Positions 7,129 through 14,614 of a stretch of DNA of 16,638 nucleotides are shown piece by piece. The stretch lies in assembly GCA_000438155.1 (NCBI GenBank), contig FR902911.1, forward strand, positions 22,376-39,013, read 5' to 3'. The number at the start of each line of letters is the position of its first letter. The stretch's first letter is position 1. The notes beneath the pieces are model-generated. The model did no database searches, was not told the DNA's origin, and saw only the letters and a list, made by a program, of their open reading frames with translations. Origin of the DNA: Firmicutes bacterium CAG:95 (GTDB taxonomy: Bacteria; Bacillota; Clostridia; Lachnospirales; Lachnospiraceae). The translations under genes were made by a program, and so were the position numbers.

Positions 7129-7199
7129 GTGCTAAACTTGTATTCTGCCTGCAAAATCCATGTAGAACAACGAATTGCATGACCATTTTCTGTAAATTA

Positions 7200-7228
7200 A
7201 AAGAGACATCCATCACGAATGTCTCTTT
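7200..7228 (-). terminator. Rho-independent terminator after cstA
   Basis: AAAGAGACAT (7200-7209) pairs over 10 bp with ATGTCTCTTT (7219-7228) around a 9-base loop. On the minus strand it is followed by TTAATTT. It lies about 50 bases past the cstA stop and separates that operon from the chemoreceptor gene. Confidence 0.75.
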
Positions 7229-7276
7229 AAAAATCTGCCTCTGAAATTCAGTTTATCAATAGGTTCAAATCAGAGT

Positions 7277-9010
7277 CTATGCATTTACCTTTTTGCCCTT
7301 CTGATTCTTCAGTGTCTGTACACCTTCGATTACCAGAACGACTGCAAGGACAATTAACAGAATACCTAAAATGGTCTGTGCATAAGGACCCCAGTCAGCT
7401 CCGCCTGCTGCAATCATACCGATCTGGTTCTTCACCGTGATTGCTAAGGAAGCGATGGTTACTACGATCATGAATGCCATCGGGATTAAGAACATTCTGT
7501 TATTCTTTCCTGCATTGCCAAGCCATGTAGCTACAGCAAGAAGTCCGATACCTGCAAGAAGCTGGTTGGCTGCACCAAACAGACCCCAGATCTTTGCATA
7601 TCCGGTCATACCAAGCAAGATACCGAGAACTACGGTAAGGATGGTTGCAAAGTACGGATTTACCATAACCTTCTTGAATCCACCCTTGATATCCTTCGGT
7701 GTCTGTCCGGGTTCAAGCCAGAACTCCTGGAACATGAAACGTGCAAGACGTGTTGCCGTATCCAGAGAGGTCAGACAGAATGCGGAATAAGTTAATACCA
7801 GTAAGGAATTTAAAATCTTGTAGCTTCCCGGAATAATGTCATCGATCATGTGGGCGATACCACCACCAAAGATTGCGGTTGCACCAACTAAAGCGTTGTC
7901 CGGATTTGCTGCATTCCACTTGTATGCATATCCGATTGCACAAAGAGTAAGTACGGCAAGTACACACTCTAATAACATACCACCGTAAGCGATCGGCTTA
8001 GCGTCCGTTTCCTTATCCAGCTGCTTGGAGGTCGTTCCGGAAGAAACCAGTGAATGGAAACCGGAAATTGCACCACATGCAACAGTTGTAAACAATACCG
8101 GGAACAGATACTGTGTACCGTTGCCATTGTCTACTGCAAATCCGCCAAATGCAGGGAAGCTGGAATCAAAGGTAGGATGTGCTACGATAACACCAAATAC
8201 TGCTACGCCAAGCATTGCATATAATAAGAAGGAGCTTAGATAATCACGCGGCTGAAGCAGAATCCATACCGGTGTTACGGAAGCAATGGCAATATAAAGA
8301 CCAACGATCCACATCCAGGTCTTCGTAGACAGGTAAATTGGATGGAAATTCATGCCGATTGCCATAATTGCAACAATTGCAAGTACACCGATTACGGAAG
8401 CAATCCCCATCGGCATATTGCGACGGTATACACAGAAACCAAATGCAATAGCCACAACAATAAAGAGCAGGGAAATCATTGCTACCGATGCAGGAGTCGC
8501 AGATTTGACCATATCTACCGCACCACTCTCATCATATACTGCACCAAAGGTAGTTGCTACAATAGAAGCAAATGCAGCTACCACAAGGATCAGTGTCAGA
8601 TAAGAGAAAATGATAAACAGTCTCTTGGCCCGTTTGCTCATATTAGTAGAAATAATTTCGCCAATGGACATACCTTTATTGCGGACAGAAGCAAAAAGCG
8701 CACCAAAGTCATGTACACCACCGAAGAAAATTCCTCCAACTAAAATCCAGAGGGCTACGGGCAGCCATCCGAAAATTGCTGCACCAATCGGTCCTGTAAT
8801 AGGACCAGCACCCGCGATGGATGAAAAATGATGTCCCATCAGTACCGGAGCCTTTGCCGGTACATAGTCCACACCGTCTTCCATAGTATGTGCAGGTGTT
8901 TCTTTGTTTCCTTCGCCTACGCCCCACTGTTTACACAGCCAGCCACCGTAAAAGATGTAGCCGATTACCAGAATGGCAACGCAGATCAGAAGAAGTACTA
9001 ATGAATTCAT
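7277..9010 (-). CDS. cstA: CstA-family carbon-starvation transporter
   Basis: CstA/BtsT proteins are multi-pass membrane transporters linked to peptide and pyruvate uptake when carbon is short. The product of 577 residues starts with a membrane helix and carries the family hallmark GHHFSSIAGAGPITGP (59-74), followed by FGGVHDFGALFASVRNKGMSIGE (split by a helix turn, about 96-118), and about 14 further hydrophobic segments. It is shorter than the roughly 700-residue enterobacterial CstA but of a length common in clostridia. The AGGGAG site lies inside the end of the upstream gene, whose TAA is one base from this ATG, so the two are translationally coupled. The substrate cannot be read from the sequence. 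A terminator follows at 7200-7228. Confidence 0.94.
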   Translation of the reverse strand: MNSLVLLLICVAILVIGYIFYGGWLCKQWGVGEGNKETPAHTMEDGVDYVPAKAPVLMGHHFSSIAGAGPITGPIGAAIFGWLPVALWILVGGIFFGGVHDFGALFASVRNKGMSIGEIISTNMSKRAKRLFIIFSYLTLILVVAAFASIVATTFGAVYDESGAVDMVKSATPASVAMISLLFIVVAIAFGFCVYRRNMPMGIASVIGVLAIVAIMAIGMNFHPIYLSTKTWMWIVGLYIAIASVTPVWILLQPRDYLSSFLLYAMLGVAVFGVIVAHPTFDSSFPAFGGFAVDNGNGTQYLFPVLFTTVACGAISGFHSLVSSGTTSKQLDKETDAKPIAYGGMLLECVLAVLTLCAIGYAYKWNAANPDNALVGATAIFGGGIAHMIDDIIPGSYKILNSLLVLTYSAFCLTSLDTATRLARFMFQEFWLEPGQTPKDIKGGFKKVMVNPYFATILTVVLGILLGMTGYAKIWGLFGAANQLLAGIGLLAVATWLGNAGKNNRMFLIPMAFMIVVTIASLAITVKNQIGMIAAGGADWGPYAQTILGILLIVLAVVLVIEGVQTLKNQKGKKVNA

Positions 9011-9011
9011 G

Positions 9012-9539
9012 TTACTTATCTCCCTTCATTCTTGATGAATATAGTACTTTTTTCAAAAATTTCGCTGTATGACGGCCGCCCGGATTCGCGTCAATCTGTC
9101 CTGTTGACAGCTCCACCAGAGCCGTATGATGATCCATCCAGCCATGCAGTGAAAAATGAAAACTTTTGGAAATGCGGCATTTCTTCAATGCCCGTCTTGC
9201 GTCCTCCTCACACGTGTCACAGATAAAAACAGGTGTAATAAAAGAAGACATATGTCCCGGCCCGATGTGGAGCCTTTCCATCCCATCCGCATGTACATAA
9301 TCGCGCCACTTCTCATACAGTTCACGTGTTAAATGCGGAATATTTATCAGATAAAGAAATTCTTCGTTGTCTGCTGTCCACAATTCAGCCTTTTTCGATA
9401 TCACATATCTTCCTGAATGCTCAAAAAAATCACAGCGAGCTGTGATTGGGTTCCGGTCATCTTCGACCGGATGAATGTCATAGCAGGAACTGAAGCTTTT
9501 TATTAACCGTGCAATTGCGGTTTCTCTCGTATATTGCAT
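9012..9539 (-). CDS. Uncharacterised protein encoded with cstA
   Basis: I do not recognise this family. The product of 175 residues is soluble, with no signal peptide or membrane helix, and is mixed alpha/beta by appearance. It has a Cys-X2-Cys pair (ICDTCEEDARRALKKC, about 106-121) and a His-rich stretch HGWMDHH (about 132-138) that could bind metal. It ends one base before the cstA ATG, and its last codons hold the cstA ribosome binding site, so it probably serves the transporter or its regulation. The start is uncertain: ATG at 9539 has GGAG 14 bases upstream, while GTG at 9554 is in frame but has no well-spaced site. Real expression is supported by the coupling and by the promoter at 9600-9628. 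Confidence 0.75.
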   Translation of the reverse strand: MQYTRETAIARLIKSFSSCYDIHPVEDDRNPITARCDFFEHSGRYVISKKAELWTADNEEFLYLINIPHLTRELYEKWRDYVHADGMERLHIGPGHMSSFITPVFICDTCEEDARRALKKCRISKSFHFSLHGWMDHHTALVELSTGQIDANPGGRHTAKFLKKVLYSSRMKGDK

Positions 9540-9599
9540 TCCTAATCGATTCACTCCGTAAAAATTAAATTTCTGTAAAATTTCTATTACAATTTTATT

Positions 9600-9628
9600 A
9601 TTTTAATACGTTGTTTTCATTTTCGCAA
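9600..9628 (-). promoter_or_regulatory. Predicted promoter of the cstA operon
   Basis: On the minus strand TTGCGA (9623-9628) is followed after 17 bases by TAAAAT (9600-9605), one base from the -10 consensus. The start would be near 9593, about 54 bases before the ATG. AGAAATTT occurs twice in the leader, 11 bases apart, which may be chance in such AT-rich sequence. Confidence 0.5.
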
Positions 9629-9645
9629 CCCTTTTCGGCATTTTC

Positions 9646-9819
9646 GTTACTGTTCACTCGTACCTCGTTCCACCATCAAACCTGCCACTGGCAGCTTCTC
9701 TGGACGCATGGCAAGTAATGGTTCGCACTAAGCTCGAAATAACCTCACTAAGTGCTCTACTCAAATCATGTTCTTACGCAGCCTGACAGCAAGTGTCTGG
9801 CTGCTGTGTGAACAGTAAC
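9646..9819. repeat. 174-nt element with 12-bp terminal inverted repeats (structured RNA or palindromic repeat)
   Basis: GTTACTGTTCAC (9646-9657) and its exact complement (9808-9819) bound a gene-free stretch that is clearly less AT-rich than its left flank. Inside are GCAGCC/GGCTGC extended by GACA/TGTC (9778-9804, one T-T mismatch, 5-base loop), CTGCC-ACT-GGCAG (9682-9694) and GCACT/AGTGC (9725-9729, 9751-9755). The whole could fold into a closed multibranch structure on either strand. It carries no credible ORF and no transposase. It fills most of the 345-base gap between the cstA operon and the exchanger gene. It may be a multi-copy intergenic element of Lachnospiraceae; I cannot confirm that here. 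Confidence 0.7.
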
Positions 9820-9823
9820 CCAC

Positions 9824-9878
9824 TATAACAAAGATCCGGTAATGCCTGCACACCAAGCATTACCGGATCTTTGTTATA
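9824..9878. terminator. Strong terminator after the exchanger gene
   Basis: A perfect 22-bp stem pairs TATAACAAAGATCC-GGTAATGC (9824-9845) with its complement (9857-9878) around an 11-base loop. The stem's own A/T end supplies the TTTGTTATA tail on either strand. It lies about 20 bases past the stop of the exchanger gene on the minus strand. Confidence 0.85.
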
Positions 9879-9899
9879 AGCGAAGCGCCTTCCTATGAA

Positions 9900-10844
9900 T
9901 TATATAAAAGAAGCAACACAATATGCCGCATAAATGGCAAGTAATGCAATTCCCTGCACCCTGGAGGATTTCTTCCGGATCAGAATCGGTATCAGCAGCA
10001 CTGCCATAACAAGCAAGGCAAGCGGCATGTCGATCAAGACCGTGGATCGTTCCAATGGAATACCTGCGATTGCAGAAGGAATACCAATTACCAGAAGCAT
10101 ATTCAGGATATTGGCTCCAACGATATTGCCAAGTCCGACATTTCCATAGCCCTTAATAATCGAAACCAGGGACGTCACCAGTTCCGGCAGGGAAGTTCCA
10201 AGTGCAATAAATGTAACCGCAATGACACGCTCCGGCACACCGAGGGCTTCCGCAATCAGAATACCGTTATCCACGAGCAGATTAGCACCAAAATAAAGAA
10301 ACACGGCACATACCACAAGAACAAGCAGATGCTTCCAGATCGGGCCTCCTTCTTTCTTCCCATCCTCTCCATTCTCACTCTCTTCGCCCTCAGATCCAGC
10401 CTTCTTAATATTAAGGTACGCATACACCGCAAACAGCAGGATCAGCACAATACCTGCCGGACGATTGAATTTCTGTGTAAGATAAGCATACAGGTTCATG
10501 CCGATCAATACCGCAAAGAAGAAAATCCCTCTCCACCGGATTGCCGCTGCCTCAATCTTCTTTGATGGGCGAATCGTCTGTGTCAGCCCGGCAATCAATG
10601 CCGTATTACAGATGATCGAGCCAAATGCATTTCCTGCTGCGATTGCGGCAGATCCATCAAATGCTGCCGTTGTGGATACCAGAATTTCAGGAAGGGTGGT
10701 ACCGAGACTTACTATGGTTGCTCCTACAACAATCTCCGGAATCCCCAGCTTTTTGGCAATTGCTACTGCCGCATCCACTAACCGGTCACCCCCAAGACAG
10801 ATCAGAATAAGTCCCAGAATAAATAGTAAAACTGTCTGTATCAT
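9900..10844 (-). CDS. CaCA-family cation/Ca2+ exchanger (YrbG-like)
   Basis: This 314-residue inner-membrane antiporter should export Ca2+ (or a similar cation) against Na+ or H+. About ten helices are arranged as two inverted halves. Each half has the alpha-repeat that forms the ion site: GATIVSLGTTLPE followed by GNAFGSIICN (41-80), and VTFIALGTSLPE followed by GNIVGANILN (210-248). The Glu of each TLPE/SLPE motif is the expected ligand. A short acidic loop, SEGEESENGEDGKKEGG (about 151-167), joins the halves in the cytoplasm and may sense ions. Length matches bacterial members of about 320 residues. An AAAGGA site lies 8 bases before the ATG. It appears to be a single-gene unit with its own promoter at 10916 and terminator at 9824. 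Confidence 0.95.
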   Translation of the reverse strand: MIQTVLLFILGLILICLGGDRLVDAAVAIAKKLGIPEIVVGATIVSLGTTLPEILVSTTAAFDGSAAIAAGNAFGSIICNTALIAGLTQTIRPSKKIEAAAIRWRGIFFFAVLIGMNLYAYLTQKFNRPAGIVLILLFAVYAYLNIKKAGSEGEESENGEDGKKEGGPIWKHLLVLVVCAVFLYFGANLLVDNGILIAEALGVPERVIAVTFIALGTSLPELVTSLVSIIKGYGNVGLGNIVGANILNMLLVIGIPSAIAGIPLERSTVLIDMPLALLVMAVLLIPILIRKKSSRVQGIALLAIYAAYCVASFI

Positions 10845-10915
10845 TTTCGATATCCTTTCTTTGCACAGACCTTTTTCTTTGGTAGTATTTCCTCTTATGT
10901 CTGTTTTTATTTCAA

Positions 10916-10944
10916 AGTATCACACACCACAATTCATCTGTCAA
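10916..10944 (-). promoter_or_regulatory. Promoter of the exchanger gene
   Basis: On the minus strand a perfect TTGACA (10939-10944) is followed after 17 bases by GATACT (10916-10921), preceded by TGT, an extended -10 element. The start would be near 10909, about 65 bases before the ATG. The -35 box overlaps the end of the doubtful small frame at 10934-11086. Confidence 0.8.
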
Positions 10945-11086
10945 CCGTTTCCGGCAGCTTATGAATAGGCACGGCTGAACTGCTACATCTGCAAGCGTAT
11001 GAATTCTCACAACCAGTGATCCGGACGGTAATGAGTATCATCAGCAGCAATATGAACCATCTTTTATCGCACGATTCTCCCTTCAT
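10934..11086 (-). CDS. Doubtful 50-residue lipoprotein-like small ORF
   Basis: The ATG lies 3 bases after the stop of the CapA-type gene. The product starts MKGESCDKR, then a hydrophobic run WFILLLMILITV, then RITGC, where ITGC fits a lipobox with Cys26 as the lipid site, leaving a tail of only 24 residues. Against it, the ribosome binding site is poor, an Arg interrupts the hydrophobic run just before the lipobox, and the 3' end overlaps the exchanger's -35 box. It might be translated by re-initiation after the preceding gene. Apart from this frame the 245-base gap holds only the exchanger promoter; I see no clear terminator for the CapA-type gene. Confidence 0.25.
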   Translation of the reverse strand: MKGESCDKRWFILLLMILITVRITGCENSYACRCSSSAVPIHKLPETVDR

Positions 11087-11089
11087 ATA

Positions 11090-14000
11090 CTAACCGCGAT
11101 TCAGCCTCTGGTCTCTCATAAACAGGTACCTGTCATCCGCCTCATCATAGTATTTACGCCCGGATCCCGAAAAAATCTGCATTAATATGGAGCATGACTG
11201 ATTATAAAACTCATCCTCATAATGGACAATATGAGCACCACCAAGCGGAAATTTATCCGACGCATAATAATGCTTTGAAATATCGATCACATAGCATTTC
11301 GTCAAATCCTCAAACATCTTTTCATATTGCAAAATTGCCTGCTTTCTCTTTTCCAGATCTTCGCTTCCGCTGTTTAACTTTTGCAGCCTGTCATCCAGAT
11401 CAATATAGGTATCCTTCAGATCTGTCTTTATAAGAATTATGTTTTCTCCATATTTTCCGAGCAAAAACCGGGCAAGCCTTGTCATTTGTTCACCGGCATA
11501 TTCCATATCATAGTTTTCAAAGAAATATGTATTCCGGCTGCATTCTCCTGATACCTGCTTATAAAATCCGGTTCTTTGAACAAAATCATCTATTTCCCAC
11601 AATTGTCCCCTGAACATTACGGCATTACAGATCAAATCATAAAAATCTATCACGATCCAGTCAGCTGATGATGCTTTCAGGACATCTATTCCCGAATGCT
11701 GGAATGCTTCTTCAATGGTCCTTCTTCGCCAGGAATTGTTCTCAAATAAACTGTTATCCTTCGGAACATCACATGGAACCGGAGCTTCAAAGGCAAGTAA
11801 ATGCGGCTGCTTGAAGATATATTTATTCACCACTATATCCCGCTTATTTCGATTCATTATCTCCCTGGAAATACAGCTTCCCCAGATATCCACCTTTATT
11901 TTGTGGTTAGCGGATAAAAATTGCTCCAGAGCTTTCCCATTATTTTTTATCAGAAAGAAAATTTCACACTCGTCCTCACAGACATTGAATCCGACCATTT
12001 CCGAGAACTGTAATGCCATCTCCTTCAGAATCTGCATTTTCCATATGAATAATATCCGATAACATTCATAAGACCCGGAAAGATCCTTCTCTACGATCAT
12101 CTGAATTGCTTTGGCTGCACTCAGCAGTTCGTTATTTAATTCATTTTCTTCCAGATAAAGTACTGCTTCTTCAAGGTCTGCCACATGGTGTTTCATCAAC
12201 TCCATTATTCCATGGTAATGTGACCGGATAAATTCCTTAGACGAATACATGATGATCCTATCTGCCAATTGCTCCTGATTAAGCATTCTGTTTTGATAAC
12301 CGCGTGCCATCAGATTATCATAATACTTTAATATTCTATCCATTCTGAATTCCTGATTCTCTTCAGAATAATAAAATTGATGACTCTTACTTTCAAAAAT
12401 ATCTCTCAGCTTATGGGCAGTATCCAGATAAAAATGTTCCTCAAATGCAGACGGCGAGGTGGACTGTGCATCTCCGAAATAATGCCCTGCTATATCAATA
12501 ACGACCGGATTCACAATAGAAATAAAATAGCTCTCCAGCTCCCTGATACGATTATTTAAGGCGCTCCGGTTTTTACCGTTTCTCATCTCTCCCTTTACTA
12601 CCAGTGTCTCAGAAAAGCTCAGTCGAACTAATACAATCTTTTCTTTAGGATAATATTTCAGTAAAAGTCCGGCATATTTCCTAATCTGTTCTTTCCAGAA
12701 GCTTTCACTAAACGGAGGTGTCTGTTTCTCAAATTTGTCTTTATTTGTTTTGTAAAAATCAGATAAAACAAAAGCATCGGAGGCCGTGTAATAATTATCA
12801 TCCATTTTATAAAGAGAAATTGCTGCAGCAGCATAAAAATCAACTATCATATATTCTGCCCGGTTTTTTGAAAGGCACTGTTCAAGGTCTTTTTCTATAT
12901 CTATCCTTACCCGCTCTGCACACCGTTCCTTCAACTCCTGTTTTTTACCGTTCAGTATGGATAACTGGGAAATAATACACGCATCCTGATTTATCCGGCA
13001 CTCCGGCAAATAAGAAAATATTTTTTTCAACACAACAGAGCCCTGCAGCATCACGTCCGGCTCCGGCACTGAGGGTATCATCCGGGCATTCTCTGACAGG
13101 AGCTCCGCAATTCTTTCCCTCTCTTTTCCACCGGCAATTCCTATCTTTATACCACAGGAAGCATCGTCTCTGCTTATTGTCGGAATAAACGATATTGCAG
13201 ACGACACTTTACCCTTCGGACTCTTATGCAGTTTACAGCACATAACCGCACCGAGTCTGTTTTCACTGAATTCATTCATTGATGTGAGAAAATTTCCCAA
13301 TGAATAAGCGCATGGCACCATTCTTTCATCGGAGGTGGTAAGTATTTCATAATTCTGCATCAAATGAGGATGCGATGCAACAATCAGATCAGCTCCTGCT
13401 TCTGCCATTTCTTCCGCCGTTTTTCTTTGAGCGGATTTTATCTCAGAGGAATTCATCTTTCCCCAATGCTGATATGCAATAATGAATTCCGCGTGATTTT
13501 TTCTTGCCTCATCAACATACTGTTTAAATAATTCTGTTTTGTACCGGCCAAGCTCCTCCATCCACAAATTCATTTTAGCTTCGTGTCCATTATTAATCAT
13601 ACACAAAGCAATCACGGCAATTTTTATCCCCTTAACGGAAAAATAAACCGGATTATCATTAAGTGTTCCTATGTTTTGCATACCATTACTTCTGATCAAC
13701 GAAACTGTATTTTTCAATCCTCCAGCCCCCGTATCGCAGTTATGATTATTTGCTGTAACCAATGCATCAAAGCCCGCATCCTTTACAGCTCCGATAAAGG
13801 TTGAAGGTGAATTACAATTAGGACTTCCGGATGAAGTTCTCAGTTCTTCGCATTCATACGGAGAATGGTCATCACACATGGTTTCCAGTACACCAATTGC
13901 CAAATCTCCCTTTTGAATAATCGTGCTGATATCGTCAAACGAACCTGTAAAATCAAATTCCTTATTTTGGACTATACGCTGATGATTTACCGCACACATC

Positions 14001-14614
14001 AGATCTCCCATCAGCATGATCATGGCATCTGATTCCCGTGTTCTCGACAGGTCGCGGTCGCACACGATCCGGGTTTTTGTACATTCTCCATTCTCCATTT
14101 GGCTGATGACTTCCGTCATGCCCTTTTTTCTGGCGGTCACCATTCCATATTCATCTACAACGGCAACATTCTCATCCAGCGATTGAAAGCTAACGTAAGG
14201 AATCGTATTTTTATATTCTGCTTCTATTTTTTTCGATTCATTTTCAGATAAGCAAATGACATTTTGAGCCTTTAACTTCATTGAAACAGGTACAAACGGA
14301 ATTTTATCCGATTTATCCCCTCTGATTTCCACGCCATCACAAAATTGATATGCACACACATCCGCCAGGTATTCCACCCCGTTTCGAAAACCCAGAATGG
14401 TTTTCTCCGGTTTTTGTGAATACCTGGTTTTAATGCACAGCTCCGGTTCACCGGCTCTGTAATAAGACAGAATATAACCGTCTGCATTTTTCACTTCATT
14501 CCAGGAAGAAATGGCTCTGCCATCTCCCCCTTTTACCTTAAAGCCATCCGGAATCCCAATACGAGCTTCCAAATCATTATTCTTCATTCTCCACATATAG
14601 CAATCATTCTCCAT
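11090..14614 (-). CDS. Multidomain CapA-type protein with two SGNH/DUF6270-like domains
   Basis: The 1174-residue product has, in order: a fibronectin-III-like domain (about 22-105), a bacterial Ig-like (Big_2) domain (about 108-187, with SLDENVAVVDEYGMVTARKKG), and a CapA/PgsA metallophosphatase-fold domain (about 196-480) with GDLM, ANNHNCDTGAGGL, YQHWG, SHPH and SLGNF. Two related domains resembling DUF6270/SGNH hydrolases follow (about 518-745 and 905-1150), joined by a helical linker. The second has WGSCISRE (911-918); the first reads QGSVVLKK there and also lacks the later His-containing GGAHIVHY. CapA proteins take part in poly-gamma-glutamate and other surface-polymer pathways; that role here is inferred. 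No signal peptide or membrane helix is visible, odd for these domains. The gene overlaps the upstream toroid gene by 11 bases and has no clear ribosome binding site, so coupling is likely; ATGs at codons 7 and 10 are alternative starts. Confidence 0.85.
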   Translation of the reverse strand: MENDCYMWRMKNNDLEARIGIPDGFKVKGGDGRAISSWNEVKNADGYILSYYRAGEPELCIKTRYSQKPEKTILGFRNGVEYLADVCAYQFCDGVEIRGDKSDKIPFVPVSMKLKAQNVICLSENESKKIEAEYKNTIPYVSFQSLDENVAVVDEYGMVTARKKGMTEVISQMENGECTKTRIVCDRDLSRTRESDAMIMLMGDLMCAVNHQRIVQNKEFDFTGSFDDISTIIQKGDLAIGVLETMCDDHSPYECEELRTSSGSPNCNSPSTFIGAVKDAGFDALVTANNHNCDTGAGGLKNTVSLIRSNGMQNIGTLNDNPVYFSVKGIKIAVIALCMINNGHEAKMNLWMEELGRYKTELFKQYVDEARKNHAEFIIAYQHWGKMNSSEIKSAQRKTAEEMAEAGADLIVASHPHLMQNYEILTTSDERMVPCAYSLGNFLTSMNEFSENRLGAVMCCKLHKSPKGKVSSAISFIPTISRDDASCGIKIGIAGGKERERIAELLSENARMIPSVPEPDVMLQGSVVLKKIFSYLPECRINQDACIISQLSILNGKKQELKERCAERVRIDIEKDLEQCLSKNRAEYMIVDFYAAAAISLYKMDDNYYTASDAFVLSDFYKTNKDKFEKQTPPFSESFWKEQIRKYAGLLLKYYPKEKIVLVRLSFSETLVVKGEMRNGKNRSALNNRIRELESYFISIVNPVVIDIAGHYFGDAQSTSPSAFEEHFYLDTAHKLRDIFESKSHQFYYSEENQEFRMDRILKYYDNLMARGYQNRMLNQEQLADRIIMYSSKEFIRSHYHGIMELMKHHVADLEEAVLYLEENELNNELLSAAKAIQMIVEKDLSGSYECYRILFIWKMQILKEMALQFSEMVGFNVCEDECEIFFLIKNNGKALEQFLSANHKIKVDIWGSCISREIMNRNKRDIVVNKYIFKQPHLLAFEAPVPCDVPKDNSLFENNSWRRRTIEEAFQHSGIDVLKASSADWIVIDFYDLICNAVMFRGQLWEIDDFVQRTGFYKQVSGECSRNTYFFENYDMEYAGEQMTRLARFLLGKYGENIILIKTDLKDTYIDLDDRLQKLNSGSEDLEKRKQAILQYEKMFEDLTKCYVIDISKHYYASDKFPLGGAHIVHYEDEFYNQSCSILMQIFSGSGRKYYDEADDRYLFMRDQRLNRG

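Noticed and set aside
8342..8743. 133-codon plus-strand frame opposite cstA
   Set aside because: It is rich in Cys, His and Asn as expected from the complement of a hydrophobic membrane protein gene, and has no independent support.
9560..9610. LytTR-type direct repeats upstream of the cstA operon
   Set aside because: TTTTACAGAAATT and repeated AGAAATTT look similar to the repeats at 3394-3427, but the spacing is 11 bases rather than 21, they lie downstream of the promoter, and the region is very AT-rich.
9646..9819. 6S RNA as the identity of the inverted-repeat element
   Set aside because: The size fits, but 6S RNA is one long irregular helix with a central bubble, while this element folds as several separate hairpins closed by a terminal stem.
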